Positions 10,145-24,556 of a DNA stretch of 64,000 nucleotides are shown here, in pieces. Source of the stretch: JANPBY01 sp963805505. GTDB lineage: Bacteria; Actinomycetota; Actinomycetes; DATJPE01. Position 1 is the first letter of the stretch; each line of letters starts with the position of its first letter. The stretch covers positions 310,001 to 374,000 of the forward strand of contig CAWDUP010000002.1 in the NCBI GenBank assembly GCA_963805505.1, in the 5' to 3' direction. The notes below the pieces were generated by a model. The model did no database searches. It was not told the origin of the DNA and saw nothing but the letters and a program-made list of their open reading frames with translations. The position numbers were made by a program, and so were the translations under genes.

Positions 10145-10174
10145 AGACTACCCGGCCCCCCGCGCGCCGGTCAA
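10145..10174 (-). promoter_or_regulatory. Candidate rpsL (str operon) promoter
   Basis: On the minus strand TTGACC (10169-10174) and TAGTCT (10145-10150) are separated by 18 bases. TTGACC is close to the consensus -35. It starts about 45 bases after the rpoC stop and reads toward rpsL. Confidence 0.55.
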
Positions 10175-10204
10175 AATGACTGGGGCACACGGGAGGCCGG
10201 GTAG
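10148..10204 (-). terminator. Inverted repeat after rpoC, possible terminator
   Basis: CTACCCGGCC (10148-10157) and GGCCGGGTAG (10195-10204) are perfect 10-base complements around a 37-base loop, starting 15 bases after the rpoC stop. There is no T-run. One arm overlaps the -10 box of the rpsL promoter candidate, so the structure could instead affect that promoter. Confidence 0.35.
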
Positions 10205-10219
10205 CACGAACGAGTCGAT

Positions 10220-14095
<3,876 letters not shown>

Positions 14096-14183
14096 TTGGT
14101 TACCTGTCCTTCGGTCGGTTCTGTGTCTGACCTGGAGTCAGTGGCCTGAGGGTGGGCCGGCTGCTGTGGCAGCAGGCCAACGC

Positions 14184-17693
<3,510 letters not shown>

Positions 17694-17882
17694 GCGGTCA
17701 CTTCAGCGCATGCGTGACGGCCTGGAGCAAGGGGGCCACAGGGGGGTCAGGAGGCAGCGCAAAGCAGCAGCATACCCTCAGGGCGCGCCGCTGTCGAGTG
17801 GCGGGTGCAGCTCAGCATCCCTCACGCTCGTGTGACACCGGGCTCACCGTGAGTCCGGTGGTGCGCAGGCCACCCGATGCGC

Positions 17883-17902
17883 CGTCTCGGCGGGCCGAGA
17901 CG
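17883..17902. repeat. Perfect hairpin in the rpoB leader
   Basis: CGTCTCGG (17883-17890), CGGG loop, CCGAGACG (17895-17902). An 8-bp stem with a tetraloop, about 30 bases downstream of the -10 box of the rpoB promoter candidate. No T-run follows, so a role as attenuator or RNA stabilizer is only inferred. Confidence 0.6.
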
Positions 17903-17929
17903 ATGAACCGTGAAGCCCTTGCGCGAACG

Positions 17930-17958
17930 AGGGTGGCACCCGAAACGGCCTCGGTCAA
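17930..17958 (-). promoter_or_regulatory. Candidate rpoBC promoter
   Basis: On the minus strand TTGACC (17953-17958) and CACCCT (17930-17935) are separated by 17 bases; TGC precedes the -10, a partial extended -10. The -35 is good and the -10 weak. Confidence 0.4.
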
Positions 17959-18015
17959 GCACCTTCGCCCGTTCGTTGGATGGTTGTGATCACGCAGCTG
18001 GGCCGGGCCAGAACG

Positions 18016-18056
18016 CCAGAAGGCCCGTTCCGCGCGAGGCGGAGCGGGCCTTCTGG
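18016..18056 (-). terminator. Strong hairpin terminator after rplL
   Basis: CCAGAAGGCCCGTTCCGC (18016-18033) pairs with GCGGAGCGGGCCTTCTGG (18039-18056): an 18-bp stem with a single mismatch and a 5-base loop. It sits 20 bases after the rplL stop. It lacks a T-run, which is common in actinobacterial terminators. It would separate most rplJL transcription from rpoBC. Confidence 0.8.
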
Positions 18057-18075
18057 GGCGTGCTGGAGGTTTGAA

Positions 18076-18462
18076 CTACTTGACGGTCACCGTAGCGCCG
18101 GCGCCCTCGAGGGCGGCCTTCGCCTTGTCGGCGGCCTCCTTGGTGGCCTTCTCCAAGACCGCCGCGGGGGTGCCGTCGACGAGGTCCTTGGCCTCCTTGA
18201 GGCCGAGGCTGGTGAGGGCACGCACCTCCTTGATGACCTGGATCTTCTTGTCGCCGGCCGCTTCGAGGATGACGTCGAACTCATCCTGCTCGGTGGCGGC
18301 CTCAGCCGGAGCAGCAGCTGCGCCGCCGGCCGCGGCAACGGCCACGGGGGCCGCTGCGGTGACTCCGAAGGTCTCTTCGAACTGCTTCACGAACTCCGAC
18401 AGCTCCAGGAGTGACATCTCCTTGAACGCGTCGAGCAACTCGTCGGTGTTGAGCTTCGCCAT
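18076..18462 (-). CDS. rplL: 50S ribosomal protein L7/L12
   Basis: 128 residues. It has the N-terminal dimerization helix (MAKLNTDELLDAFKEMSLLE), an Ala-rich hinge (residues 38-55) and the factor-binding C-terminal domain with KIQVIKEVRALTSLGLKEAK and VDGTPAAVLEKATKEAADK. L7/L12 forms the multicopy stalk that recruits EF-G and EF-Tu. It follows rplJ by 51 bases with a GAAAGGACCGCC ribosome-binding region, and ends just before a strong terminator. Confidence 0.97.
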   Translation of the reverse strand: MAKLNTDELLDAFKEMSLLELSEFVKQFEETFGVTAAAPVAVAAAGGAAAAPAEAATEQDEFDVILEAAGDKKIQVIKEVRALTSLGLKEAKDLVDGTPAAVLEKATKEAADKAKAALEGAGATVTVK

Positions 18463-18513
18463 GGTGGCGGTCCTTTCGTTTCGGGGCAGGGCGCCCAGAT
18501 GGGTGGTCGGGCG

Positions 18514-19230
18514 TCAGCCCTCGGTGCTGTCCGTGCTCTCGGTGCTGTCCGTGCTCTCGGTGCTGTCCGTGCTCTCGGTGCTGTCCGTGCTCTCGGTGCT
18601 GTCCGTGCTCTCGGTGCTGTCCGTGCTCTCCTCGGTCGTGGCCTTGGCCGGCGCTTCGGCAGCGGCATCGCTCGCCACCTCGGGCGTCCCAGCGCCACCG
18701 CGCAGCACCGACGAGTCCTGCTCTGCCTTGGCCCGAAGGGCCTCGAGCAGCCGGGCAGTCTGTGCGAGCGGGGCCGCGAACAGCGCAACCGCGCCCGACA
18801 GAGACGCTGTCATCGCGCCTGCCAGCTTGGCCAGGAGCACTTCGCGCGACTCAAGGTCCGCCAGCTTCTTGATCTCCTCGACCGAGAGCGGCTGGCCGTC
18901 CATGATCCCGCCCTTGATGACCAGGTGCGGGTTGGCCTTGGCGAAGTCCCTCAAGCCCTTGGCCGCCTCGACCGGGTCACCCTTGACGAAGGCGATCGCC
19001 GATGGCCCAGCAAGCAAGGACTCGAAACCCTCCACGCCGGCGTCCTTGGCCGCGATCTTGGTCAGGGTGTTCTTGACGACCGCGTAGGTCGTGGTGGCGC
19101 CGAGCGAACGACGCAGCTCCTTGAGCTGGGCCACGGTCAAACCACGGTATTCGGTCAGCACAGCGGCGTTGGAGGAGCGGAACTCCTCGGTGAGCTCAGC
19201 CACCGCGGCTGTCTTGTCGGGCCGTGCCAT
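18514..19230 (-). CDS. rplJ: 50S ribosomal protein L10 with a Ser-Thr-Asp-Glu repeat tail
   Basis: 238 residues from the ATG at 19230 (MARPDKTAAVAELTEEFRSS), chosen because AAAGG is six bases upstream. An ATG two codons earlier overlaps that site. The L10 core (TEYRGLTVAQLKELRRSL and NTLTKIAAKDAG) occupies about residues 1-170. Residues 197-238 are low-complexity, with six exact STDSTE hexapeptides then a terminal Gly. L10 anchors L7/L12 to the 50S stalk. The tail follows the L12-binding helix and is not part of the usual fold. Confidence 0.96.
   Translation of the reverse strand: MARPDKTAAVAELTEEFRSSNAAVLTEYRGLTVAQLKELRRSLGATTTYAVVKNTLTKIAAKDAGVEGFESLLAGPSAIAFVKGDPVEAAKGLRDFAKANPHLVIKGGIMDGQPLSVEEIKKLADLESREVLLAKLAGAMTASLSGAVALFAAPLAQTARLLEALRAKAEQDSSVLRGGAGTPEVASDAAAEAPAKATTEESTDSTESTDSTESTDSTESTDSTESTDSTESTDSTEG
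18521..18628 (-). repeat. Six-copy 18-bp perfect tandem repeat in rplJ
   Basis: Six identical copies of tcggtgctgtccgtgctc lie end to end. On the minus strand they encode the STDSTE hexapeptide repeats at the C-terminus of L10. Exact identity at every codon position indicates recent expansion. Confidence 0.95.
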
Positions 19231-19412
19231 GGGCATCCTTTCGAATTGACGCCGTCGGTCCCGGTCCGGACATGCAAGACGCCCCGGCGCAGGCGCACGG
19301 GGCGAACCCGAGCCAGCGGCTCGGAGTCTCTCGTCAGCACCTGCGCGGGCCGCCCGCTTGCGCGGGACCTTCGGCCGTCCTGGCGAGCAGGACGACAACC
19401 GGCGGTCTGTGG
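19231..19412 (-). promoter_or_regulatory. L10 leader (rplJL autoregulatory RNA)
   Basis: The RNA between the promoter candidate and rplJ can form three clean hairpins: 19376-19394 (7-bp stem), 19308-19324 (CCGAGCC/GGCTCGG, 3-base loop) and 19280-19304 (CGCCCCG/CGGGGCG). The last is followed on the minus strand by TCTTGC and lies about 50 bases before rplJ. L10 leaders of this kind bind the L10-(L12)n complex and repress rplJL in many bacteria. The assignment rests on position and folding, not on a covariance search. Confidence 0.6.
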
Positions 19413-19420
19413 CTAGGGGA

Positions 19421-19450
19421 AGCCTACGGGGTGACCTCCGAAGCAACCAA
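19421..19450 (-). promoter_or_regulatory. Candidate rplJL promoter
   Basis: TTGGTT (19445-19450) and TAGGCT (19421-19426) on the minus strand are separated by 18 bases. They begin about ten bases after the rplA stop. This would give a leader of about 180 nucleotides. Confidence 0.4.
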
Positions 19451-19458
19451 ATCGTCTC

Positions 19459-20178
19459 TCAGGCGTCGAGGGACTCGTCCGCGAGCAGGTTGCGGGTCTT
19501 GTTGGGGTCAAGCGGGATGCCCGGCCCCATGGTCGTCGACATCGTGGCCTTCGCGACGTAGCGGCCCTTCGAGGACGACGGCTTGAGCCGGAGGACCTCG
19601 TCAATGGCTGCCGCGTAGTTCTCGACCAGCTGCTCCTCGGAGAACGACACCTTGCCGATGATGAAGTGCAGGTTGGCGTTGCGGTCGACCCGGAACTCGA
19701 TCTTTCCACCCTTGATGTCGGAAACCGCCTTCGCGACGTCGTTGGTCACCGTTCCGGTCTTCGGGTTGGGCATGAGGCCACGCGGGCCAAGCACCCGGCC
19801 GAGCCGACCCACCTTGCCCATCAGGTCGGGGGTCGAGACCACCGAGTCGAAATCGAGGCGGCCCTTTTCGACCTCGGCGATGAGCTCGTCGGAACCGACG
19901 ATGTCGGCCCCGGCGGCGCGCGCCTCGTCGGCACGCTCACCGGTCGCGAATACGAGCACCGTCGCCGTCTTGCCCGTCCCGTGCGGCAGGTTGACCGTCC
20001 CGCGGACCATCTGGTCGGCCTTGCGGGGATCGACCCCCAGCCGCATGGCGACCTCGACCGTGGAGTCGTACTTCGTCGTGGACGTGTCCTTCGCCAGGCG
20101 GACTGCCTGGAGCGGGGTGTAGAGCGCGTCGCGATCGATCTTGGTCGAGGCGGCGCGGTAGGACTTGCTGCGCTTCAT
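19459..20178 (-). CDS. rplA: 50S ribosomal protein L1
   Basis: 239 residues (MKRSKSYRAASTKIDRDALY). It contains GTVNLPHGTGKTATVLVFAT and the LMPNPKTGTVTNDVAKAV motif typical of L1. L1 forms the mobile stalk that handles E-site tRNA and represses its own mRNA. It follows rplK by 83 bases, in the standard L11 operon order. Confidence 0.97.
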   Translation of the reverse strand: MKRSKSYRAASTKIDRDALYTPLQAVRLAKDTSTTKYDSTVEVAMRLGVDPRKADQMVRGTVNLPHGTGKTATVLVFATGERADEARAAGADIVGSDELIAEVEKGRLDFDSVVSTPDLMGKVGRLGRVLGPRGLMPNPKTGTVTNDVAKAVSDIKGGKIEFRVDRNANLHFIIGKVSFSEEQLVENYAAAIDEVLRLKPSSSKGRYVAKATMSTTMGPGIPLDPNKTRNLLADESLDA

Positions 20179-20261
20179 GGTGCTGCTCCTTGGTTTGAAC
20201 GTTGGCGTTGCGGAGTTGTGGTCTCGCGGGCCGAAGCTGGCCCTCCCACGTGGTTGCGGTG

Positions 20262-20693
20262 CTAGTCGGTGATGGTGATGCCCATCTGGCGCGCCGTGCC
20301 GGCGATGATCTTCTCCGCCGCATCGATGTCGTTGGCGTTGAGGTCGGGCATCTTGGTCTCGGCGATCTCCCGAACCTGGCTACGGCTGATCGAGGCGACC
20401 TTGACCTTCTGCGGGGTCGGCGACCCCTTCTCGACGCCCGCGGCCTTGAGGATCATTCGGGCCGCCGGAGGAGTCTTGGTGATGAAGGTGAAGGAGCGGT
20501 CTTCGTAGACCGAGATCTCCACCGGCACGACCTGACCGCGCTGCGACTCGGTCGCAGCGTTGTAGGCCTTGCAGAACTCCATGATGTTGACGCCGTGCTG
20601 ACCGAGCGCGGGGCCTACCGGCGGAGCCGGGTTGGCCGCACCGGCCTGGATCTGCAGCTTGATGATCGCTGCGAGCTTCTTCTTGGGAGGCAT
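20262..20693 (-). CDS. rplK: 50S ribosomal protein L11
   Basis: 143 residues (MPPKKKLAAIIKLQIQAGAA). The N-terminal PPVGPALGQHGVNIMEFCKA and the C-terminal rRNA-binding domain ending MGITITD are present. L11 forms the GTPase-associated centre with L10 and is the target site region of thiopeptides. It begins 13 bases after nusG. Confidence 0.97.
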   Translation of the reverse strand: MPPKKKLAAIIKLQIQAGAANPAPPVGPALGQHGVNIMEFCKAYNAATESQRGQVVPVEISVYEDRSFTFITKTPPAARMILKAAGVEKGSPTPQKVKVASISRSQVREIAETKMPDLNANDIDAAEKIIAGTARQMGITITD

Positions 20694-20706
20694 GCCTTGT
20701 CCCTAC

Positions 20707-21588
20707 TCAGTTCTTCTGGATCTGGTTGAACGACAACTCGACCGGGGTTTCCCGGCCGAAGATCTCTACGAGGCCCTTGATGCGCTGGGTATCAGGGTTG
20801 ATCTCGTGGATGGTGGCTTGCAGGGTGGCGAACGGCCCGTCGACGACGGTCACCGAGTCGCCGACCTCGAAGTCGAGCACGGTGACCTGCGCTGCGGCTG
20901 GCGCCTGCTCGTCGACCGTCGGCCCGAGGATCGCCATGACCTCGTCCACGGTGAGCGGGGTCGGCTGGTGAGCGTGACCGACAAAACCCGTGACGCCGGG
21001 CGTGTGACGCACGGCTGACCAGGACTCGTCGGTCAAGTCGATCCGGACCAGGACGTAGCCGGGAAACTTGTTGCGACGGACGTTCTTTCGTTGACCGCTC
21101 TTGATCTCGACGACATCCTCGGTCGGGACTTCGACCTGGAAGATGTAGTCCTCCATGTTGAGCGAGACGGTACGGCTCTCGAGATTGGCCTTCACCCGGT
21201 TCTCGTAGCCGGCATAGGAGTGCACGACGTACCAGTCGCCGAACTGGCCGACGAGCTCGCGGCGGAAGTCAGCGACCGGGTCGGGGACGTCGGAGGAGTC
21301 CGCTGGTTGCTCCGCGCCTGGTGCGGAGACCTGCTCCCCCGCAGACTCGGTGGCTGAGGCCTCGTCGGAGGAATCGGGAAGCGACTCGACCGGCTCAGAC
21401 TCGACCGGCTCAGACTCGACCGGCTCAGACTCGACCGGCTGGGCGGCGGCGTCACTGGCCTCGGTGAAACCAGGGTCAGCGAAGCCAGGACCAGCGGAGC
21501 CAGGGTCAGCGGAGCCAGGATCAGCGGAGCCAGGATCAGCCGAGACAGGGTCCATCGAGTCTGTGGCGTCGGGCACGATCTCGCTCAC
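20707..21588 (-). CDS. nusG: Transcription termination/antitermination protein NusG with repetitive N-terminal extension
   Basis: 293 residues from a GTG start. The NGN domain begins near residue 115 (FGDWYVVHSYAGYENRVKAN) and the KOW domain near 230 (FEVGDSVTVVDGPFATLQA). NusG binds the RNA polymerase clamp and links it to the ribosome (S10) or Rho. The first 110 residues are acidic and low-complexity: five GSADP-type pentapeptides and four VESEP pentapeptides. N-terminal extensions are common in actinobacterial NusG, but the two repeat blocks are striking. It lies between secE and rplK. Confidence 0.95.
   Translation of the reverse strand: MSEIVPDATDSMDPVSADPGSADPGSADPGSAGPGFADPGFTEASDAAAQPVESEPVESEPVESEPVESLPDSSDEASATESAGEQVSAPGAEQPADSSDVPDPVADFRRELVGQFGDWYVVHSYAGYENRVKANLESRTVSLNMEDYIFQVEVPTEDVVEIKSGQRKNVRRNKFPGYVLVRIDLTDESWSAVRHTPGVTGFVGHAHQPTPLTVDEVMAILGPTVDEQAPAAAQVTVLDFEVGDSVTVVDGPFATLQATIHEINPDTQRIKGLVEIFGRETPVELSFNQIQKN
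21383..21440 (-). repeat. 15-bp tandem repeat in nusG (VESEP block)
   Basis: Four copies of gactcgaccggctca (the last missing two bases) lie end to end and encode repeated VESEP on the minus strand. The copies are identical at the DNA level. Confidence 0.92.
21470..21544 (-). repeat. 15-bp tandem repeat in nusG (ADPGS block)
   Basis: Five slightly diverged copies of ccagggtcagcggag. They encode ADPGS, AGPGF and ADPGF pentapeptides at the NusG N-terminus. The greater divergence than in the neighbouring VESEP block suggests an older expansion. Confidence 0.88.
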
Positions 21589-21706
21589 GGTGCGGTGACT
21601 TCCTTCGGGGGGATACGGGACGGTTCAAGCGCGGCCGCGGCGGGGCTGTCGTAGGCGATACCCAGCGAACTGCCGTGGGCCTGGCTGCGCGGACTGCGGA
21701 GGAAAG

Positions 21707-21958
21707 TCAGGACCCTCCTCCGAACACCTTCAAGACGATCTGGCTGACAGCGATGTCGAAGACTCCGACGATGGCCATCAGGGCGAGAACGAAGACCAGA
21801 ACCACCGAGGTGTAGGTGATCAGCTGACTCCGGGTCGGCCAGACCACCTTCCGTAGCTCTGCGATCACCTGGCGGACGAACAGCCCGATCCGGGCGAACA
21901 GGTTTCCCCGCTCGTTCGAGGCGCGCGGACCCGAAGACGCGGTGCGGGTCTCGCTCAT
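21707..21958 (-). CDS. secE: Preprotein translocase subunit SecE
   Basis: 83 residues with a single transmembrane segment (SVVLVFVLALMAIVGVFDIA) after the conserved amphipathic region RQVIAELRKVVWPTRSQLI. SecE clamps SecY in the plasma-membrane translocon. The gene lies between tRNA-Trp and nusG, the usual actinobacterial arrangement; the gap to nusG is 118 bases. Confidence 0.95.
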   Translation of the reverse strand: MSETRTASSGPRASNERGNLFARIGLFVRQVIAELRKVVWPTRSQLITYTSVVLVFVLALMAIVGVFDIAVSQIVLKVFGGGS

Positions 21959-22008
21959 GCGTCACGCCCTTCGGTAGACACGTTCGTTGACGATCTGGCT
22001 GGTCGATC

Positions 22009-22084
22009 TGGCAGGGCCGGAGGGACTCGAACCCACAACCACCGGTTTTGGAGACCGGGACTCTGCCAATTGAGCTACGGCCCT
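22009..22084 (-). tRNA. tRNA-Trp (anticodon CCA)
   Basis: A 76-nucleotide cloverleaf with acceptor AGGGCCG/CGGCCCT, D-arm TAGCTCAATTGGCAGAG, anticodon loop CTCCAAA reading CCA, and T-arm GTGGGTTCGAGTCCC. The discriminator is G and the 3' CCA is encoded. It lies 50 bases upstream of secE on the same strand, so the two are probably cotranscribed. Confidence 0.96.
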
Positions 22085-22129
22085 TCGGTACACCTCCGCG
22101 CTGAACCGACTCAGGGCAGGCTCACGCAC

Positions 22130-22143
22130 GGTGGCACGCCACC
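22130..22143. repeat. Short palindrome in the tRNA-Trp / aminotransferase divergent region
   Basis: GGTGGC, AC, GCCACC: a perfect 6+6 palindrome in the 151-base region between divergent units. A regulator site is possible but no family is recognized. Confidence 0.3.
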
Positions 22144-22235
22144 AAGTCAGGAAGTGTACGTCGTCGGCGGGCGTGCGGTCGAACCGGCGACAGGCGCGCA
22201 CGCCGAGCCGTGCCGGGTCGTGGGACGATTCAGCC

Positions 22236-23450
22236 ATGGTTGCACCGACACGCCGCGTCTCTGCCCGCATCGGCTCCATCGCCGAGTCCGCCACCTTGGC
22301 CGTGGACGCGAAGGCGAAGGCCCTCAAGGCCGCCGGGCGGCCGATCATCGGTTTCGGTGCCGGGGAGCCGGACTTCCCCACCCCGGACTACATCGTGGCC
22401 GCAGCCGCACAGGCGTGCGTAGAGCCGCGTTGGCACCGATACACCCCCGCGGGCGGACTCCCTGAGCTCAAGGCCGCTATCGCCGCCAAGACGGCGCGAG
22501 ACTCGGGATACGCCGTCGAGGCCAACCAGGTGCTGGTGACCAACGGCGGTAAACAAGCGCTCTACAACACCTTCGCCGCGTTGCTGGACCCAGGTGACGA
22601 GGTGTTGCTGCCGGCGCCGTACTGGACCACCTACCCCGAATCCATCGCGCTGGCCGGGGGCAGCGTGGTCGAGGTCATGACCGATGAGACCAGCGGCTAC
22701 CTCGCAACCGTGGACCAGCTCGAAGCGGCGCTGACCCCCCGGACGAAGGCGCTGGTCTTCGTCTCGCCGTCGAACCCGACGGGCGCCGTCTACCCGCCCG
22801 AGCAGGTCGCCGAGATCGGCCGTTGGGCGGTCGAGCGCGGCTTGTGGGTCGTCACCGACGAGATCTATGAGCACCTGACGTACGGCAGCGCCACCTTCGC
22901 CTCGATGCCGGCGGTGGTTCCCGAGCTCGCCGACCAGTGCGTCGTGGTCAACGGCGTCGCCAAGACCTACGCCATGACCGGGTGGCGGGTCGGCTGGATG
23001 ATCGGGCCGAACGATGTCGTCAAAGCGGCCACCAACCTGCAATCCCACGCGACGTCCAACGTCGCCAACGTGTCCCAGGTGGCTGCGCTGGCCGCTGTCT
23101 CGGGAGACCTGGCTGCGGTCGAGGCGATGCGTACGGCGTTCGACCGGCGTCGGTTGCGCATCGTGTCGATGCTCAACGAAATCCCAGGGGTGTCCTGCCC
23201 GGAGCCGCTCGGCGCGTTCTACGCCTACCCCTCGGTCAAGGAGCTGCTCGGTCGCGAGCTTCGGGGGCAACAGCCGAAATCGACCGTCGAGCTGGCCGCC
23301 CTGATCCTCGACGAGGCCGAGGTTGCTGTGGTGCCGGGAGAAGCCTTCGGGACCCCCGGCTACCTCAGGTTGTCCTACGCCCTGGGCGACGACGACCTCG
23401 TGGAGGGCGTGGGCCGCCTGCAGAAGCTGCTCGGGGAGGCGTCGGCCTGA
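22236..23450 (+). CDS. aspC: Pyridoxal phosphate aspartate aminotransferase family protein
   Basis: 404 residues from the ATG at 22236 (MVAPTRRVSARIGSIAESA). The open frame runs 35 codons further upstream, but that part is unlike the family. Class I fold-type aminotransferase motifs: GAGEPDFPTPDYI, YTPAGGLPELKAA, SPSNPTGAVYP, DEIYEHLTYG and the Schiff-base K243 in NGVAKTYAMTGWRVGW. It probably interconverts aspartate/2-oxoglutarate and oxaloacetate/glutamate in the cytosol. The stop overlaps the start of the next gene. Confidence 0.93.
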   Translation: MVAPTRRVSARIGSIAESATLAVDAKAKALKAAGRPIIGFGAGEPDFPTPDYIVAAAAQACVEPRWHRYTPAGGLPELKAAIAAKTARDSGYAVEANQVLVTNGGKQALYNTFAALLDPGDEVLLPAPYWTTYPESIALAGGSVVEVMTDETSGYLATVDQLEAALTPRTKALVFVSPSNPTGAVYPPEQVAEIGRWAVERGLWVVTDEIYEHLTYGSATFASMPAVVPELADQCVVVNGVAKTYAMTGWRVGWMIGPNDVVKAATNLQSHATSNVANVSQVAALAAVSGDLAAVEAMRTAFDRRRLRIVSMLNEIPGVSCPEPLGAFYAYPSVKELLGRELRGQQPKSTVELAALILDEAEVAVVPGEAFGTPGYLRLSYALGDDDLVEGVGRLQKLLGEASA

Positions 23451-24556
23451 CCGGGCAGCTCACCGGGTCGTCAGCAACCGGCTCGATACCTGCGCAACGG
23501 GACGTCCGTGCGCTGCCCAAGGCCCATCTGCATCTGCACTTCACCGGCGCAATGCGACACCCCACGATGCTGGAGCTCGCCGACTACCACGACGTGCGAC
23601 TGCCCGACGCGCTGCGTGACCCCGGACCCCGACGACTCACCGCTACCGACGAGCGTGGCTGGTTTCGGTTTCAACGGCTGTACGACGCCGCGCGCGCGGT
23701 CCTGCGCGAAGAGGACGACATCCGGCGGCTGCTCCGCGAGGTGGCCGAGGACGAGGCCCTGGACGGCTCGGGCTGGCTGGAGATCCAGGTCGACCCTTCG
23801 GGCTATGCGGCGCAATTCGACGGGATCACGGCGTTCCTCGAGCTCGTCCTCGACGCTGCCGCGGAGGCGTCGAAGCGCTCGGGGGTAGGCATCGGCCTCA
23901 TCGTGGGAGCCAACCGCAGCCGGCACCCCCTCGATGCCAAGGTGCTGGCCAGGCTGGCCGCCCAGTACGTCGACAAGGGTGTGGTGGGGTTCGGGCTGGC
24001 GAACGACGAGCGACGCGGCCACGCGCGGGATTTCGCTGCGGCCTTCGGGATAGCCGAGCGGGCCGGCCTCTTGAGCGTTCCGCACGGCGGAGAGCTGCTC
24101 GGGGCGGACAGCGTCCGCTCGTGCGTCCACGACCTACGGGCACAGCGGATCGGGCACGGCGTTCGCTGCGTCGAGGACCCTTCCGTTCTGGCCGATCTCG
24201 TCGAACGGCAGATCCCGCTCGAGGTCTGCCCCACGTCGAACGTCGCGCTGGGGGTCTACCCCCGGCCGCAGGACGTACCCCTGACCCGGTTGTTGGACGC
24301 CGGAGCGATCGTTGCTCTCGGCGCAGACGACCCGCTGCTGTTCGGACCGCGGGTCGCGGCTCAATACGACCTGGCGAGGGACATCCACGGCTTGTCGGAT
24401 GCGCGGCTGGCCGAGCTGGCGCGGATGTCGGTTCACTCGTCGGCCGCACCGGGCCAGGTGCGCGAGCGGCTGCTCCGCGGCATCGCGGATTGGCTGGATC
24501 AGCCGCTCGGCACCGGGTCCGAGACGCCGACGCCACCCTCGGTGTCTGGGCCGTAG
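23447..24556 (+). CDS. add: Adenosine deaminase family protein, probable CTG start
   Basis: 369 residues if begun at the CTG at 23447, which overlaps the aminotransferase stop as CTGA. GGGGAGG lies seven bases before that CTG. No ATG, GTG or TTG exists in frame between the aminotransferase body and the catalytic KAHLHLHFTG (H29, H31), and the first ATG would remove it. Other metal-dependent deaminase motifs are present: VPHGGE, QRIGHGVR, LEVCPTSNVALGVYP and ALGADDPLLF. It should hydrolyse adenosine to inosine or act on a related purine. The 3' end overlaps the convergent VOC gene by 58 bases. Confidence 0.88.
   Translation: MTGQLTGSSATGSIPAQRDVRALPKAHLHLHFTGAMRHPTMLELADYHDVRLPDALRDPGPRRLTATDERGWFRFQRLYDAARAVLREEDDIRRLLREVAEDEALDGSGWLEIQVDPSGYAAQFDGITAFLELVLDAAAEASKRSGVGIGLIVGANRSRHPLDAKVLARLAAQYVDKGVVGFGLANDERRGHARDFAAAFGIAERAGLLSVPHGGELLGADSVRSCVHDLRAQRIGHGVRCVEDPSVLADLVERQIPLEVCPTSNVALGVYPRPQDVPLTRLLDAGAIVALGADDPLLFGPRVAAQYDLARDIHGLSDARLAELARMSVHSSAAPGQVRERLLRGIADWLDQPLGTGSETPTPPSVSGP

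Larger units (their letters stand above)
9872..10219 (-). promoter_or_regulatory. str operon leader (rpoC-rpsL intergenic)
   Basis: The 348-base gap contains a promoter candidate (10145-10174), an inverted repeat (10148-10204) just after the rpoC stop, and a three-copy 15-bp tandem repeat (9921-9963) close to rpsL. A 60-codon open frame on the minus strand (10053-9871, TTG start) spans the repeat and ends in a TGA overlapping the rpsL ATG. It has no recognizable protein features and is not called as a gene. The predicted rpsL leader is about 265 nucleotides. Confidence 0.55.
17694..18015 (-). promoter_or_regulatory. rpoB leader region
   Basis: About 320 bases between the rplL terminator and rpoB without a credible gene. 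It contains a promoter candidate (17930-17958) and a perfect hairpin (17883-17902), both listed separately. The remainder shows no clear features. The predicted rpoB leader is roughly 230 nucleotides, so rpoBC appears to have its own promoter in addition to any read-through from rplJL. Confidence 0.5.

Noticed and set aside
18521..18628. Regular repeat considered as a CRISPR array
   Set aside because: Units are contiguous 18-mers without spacers, lie inside rplJ in frame, and no cas genes are present.
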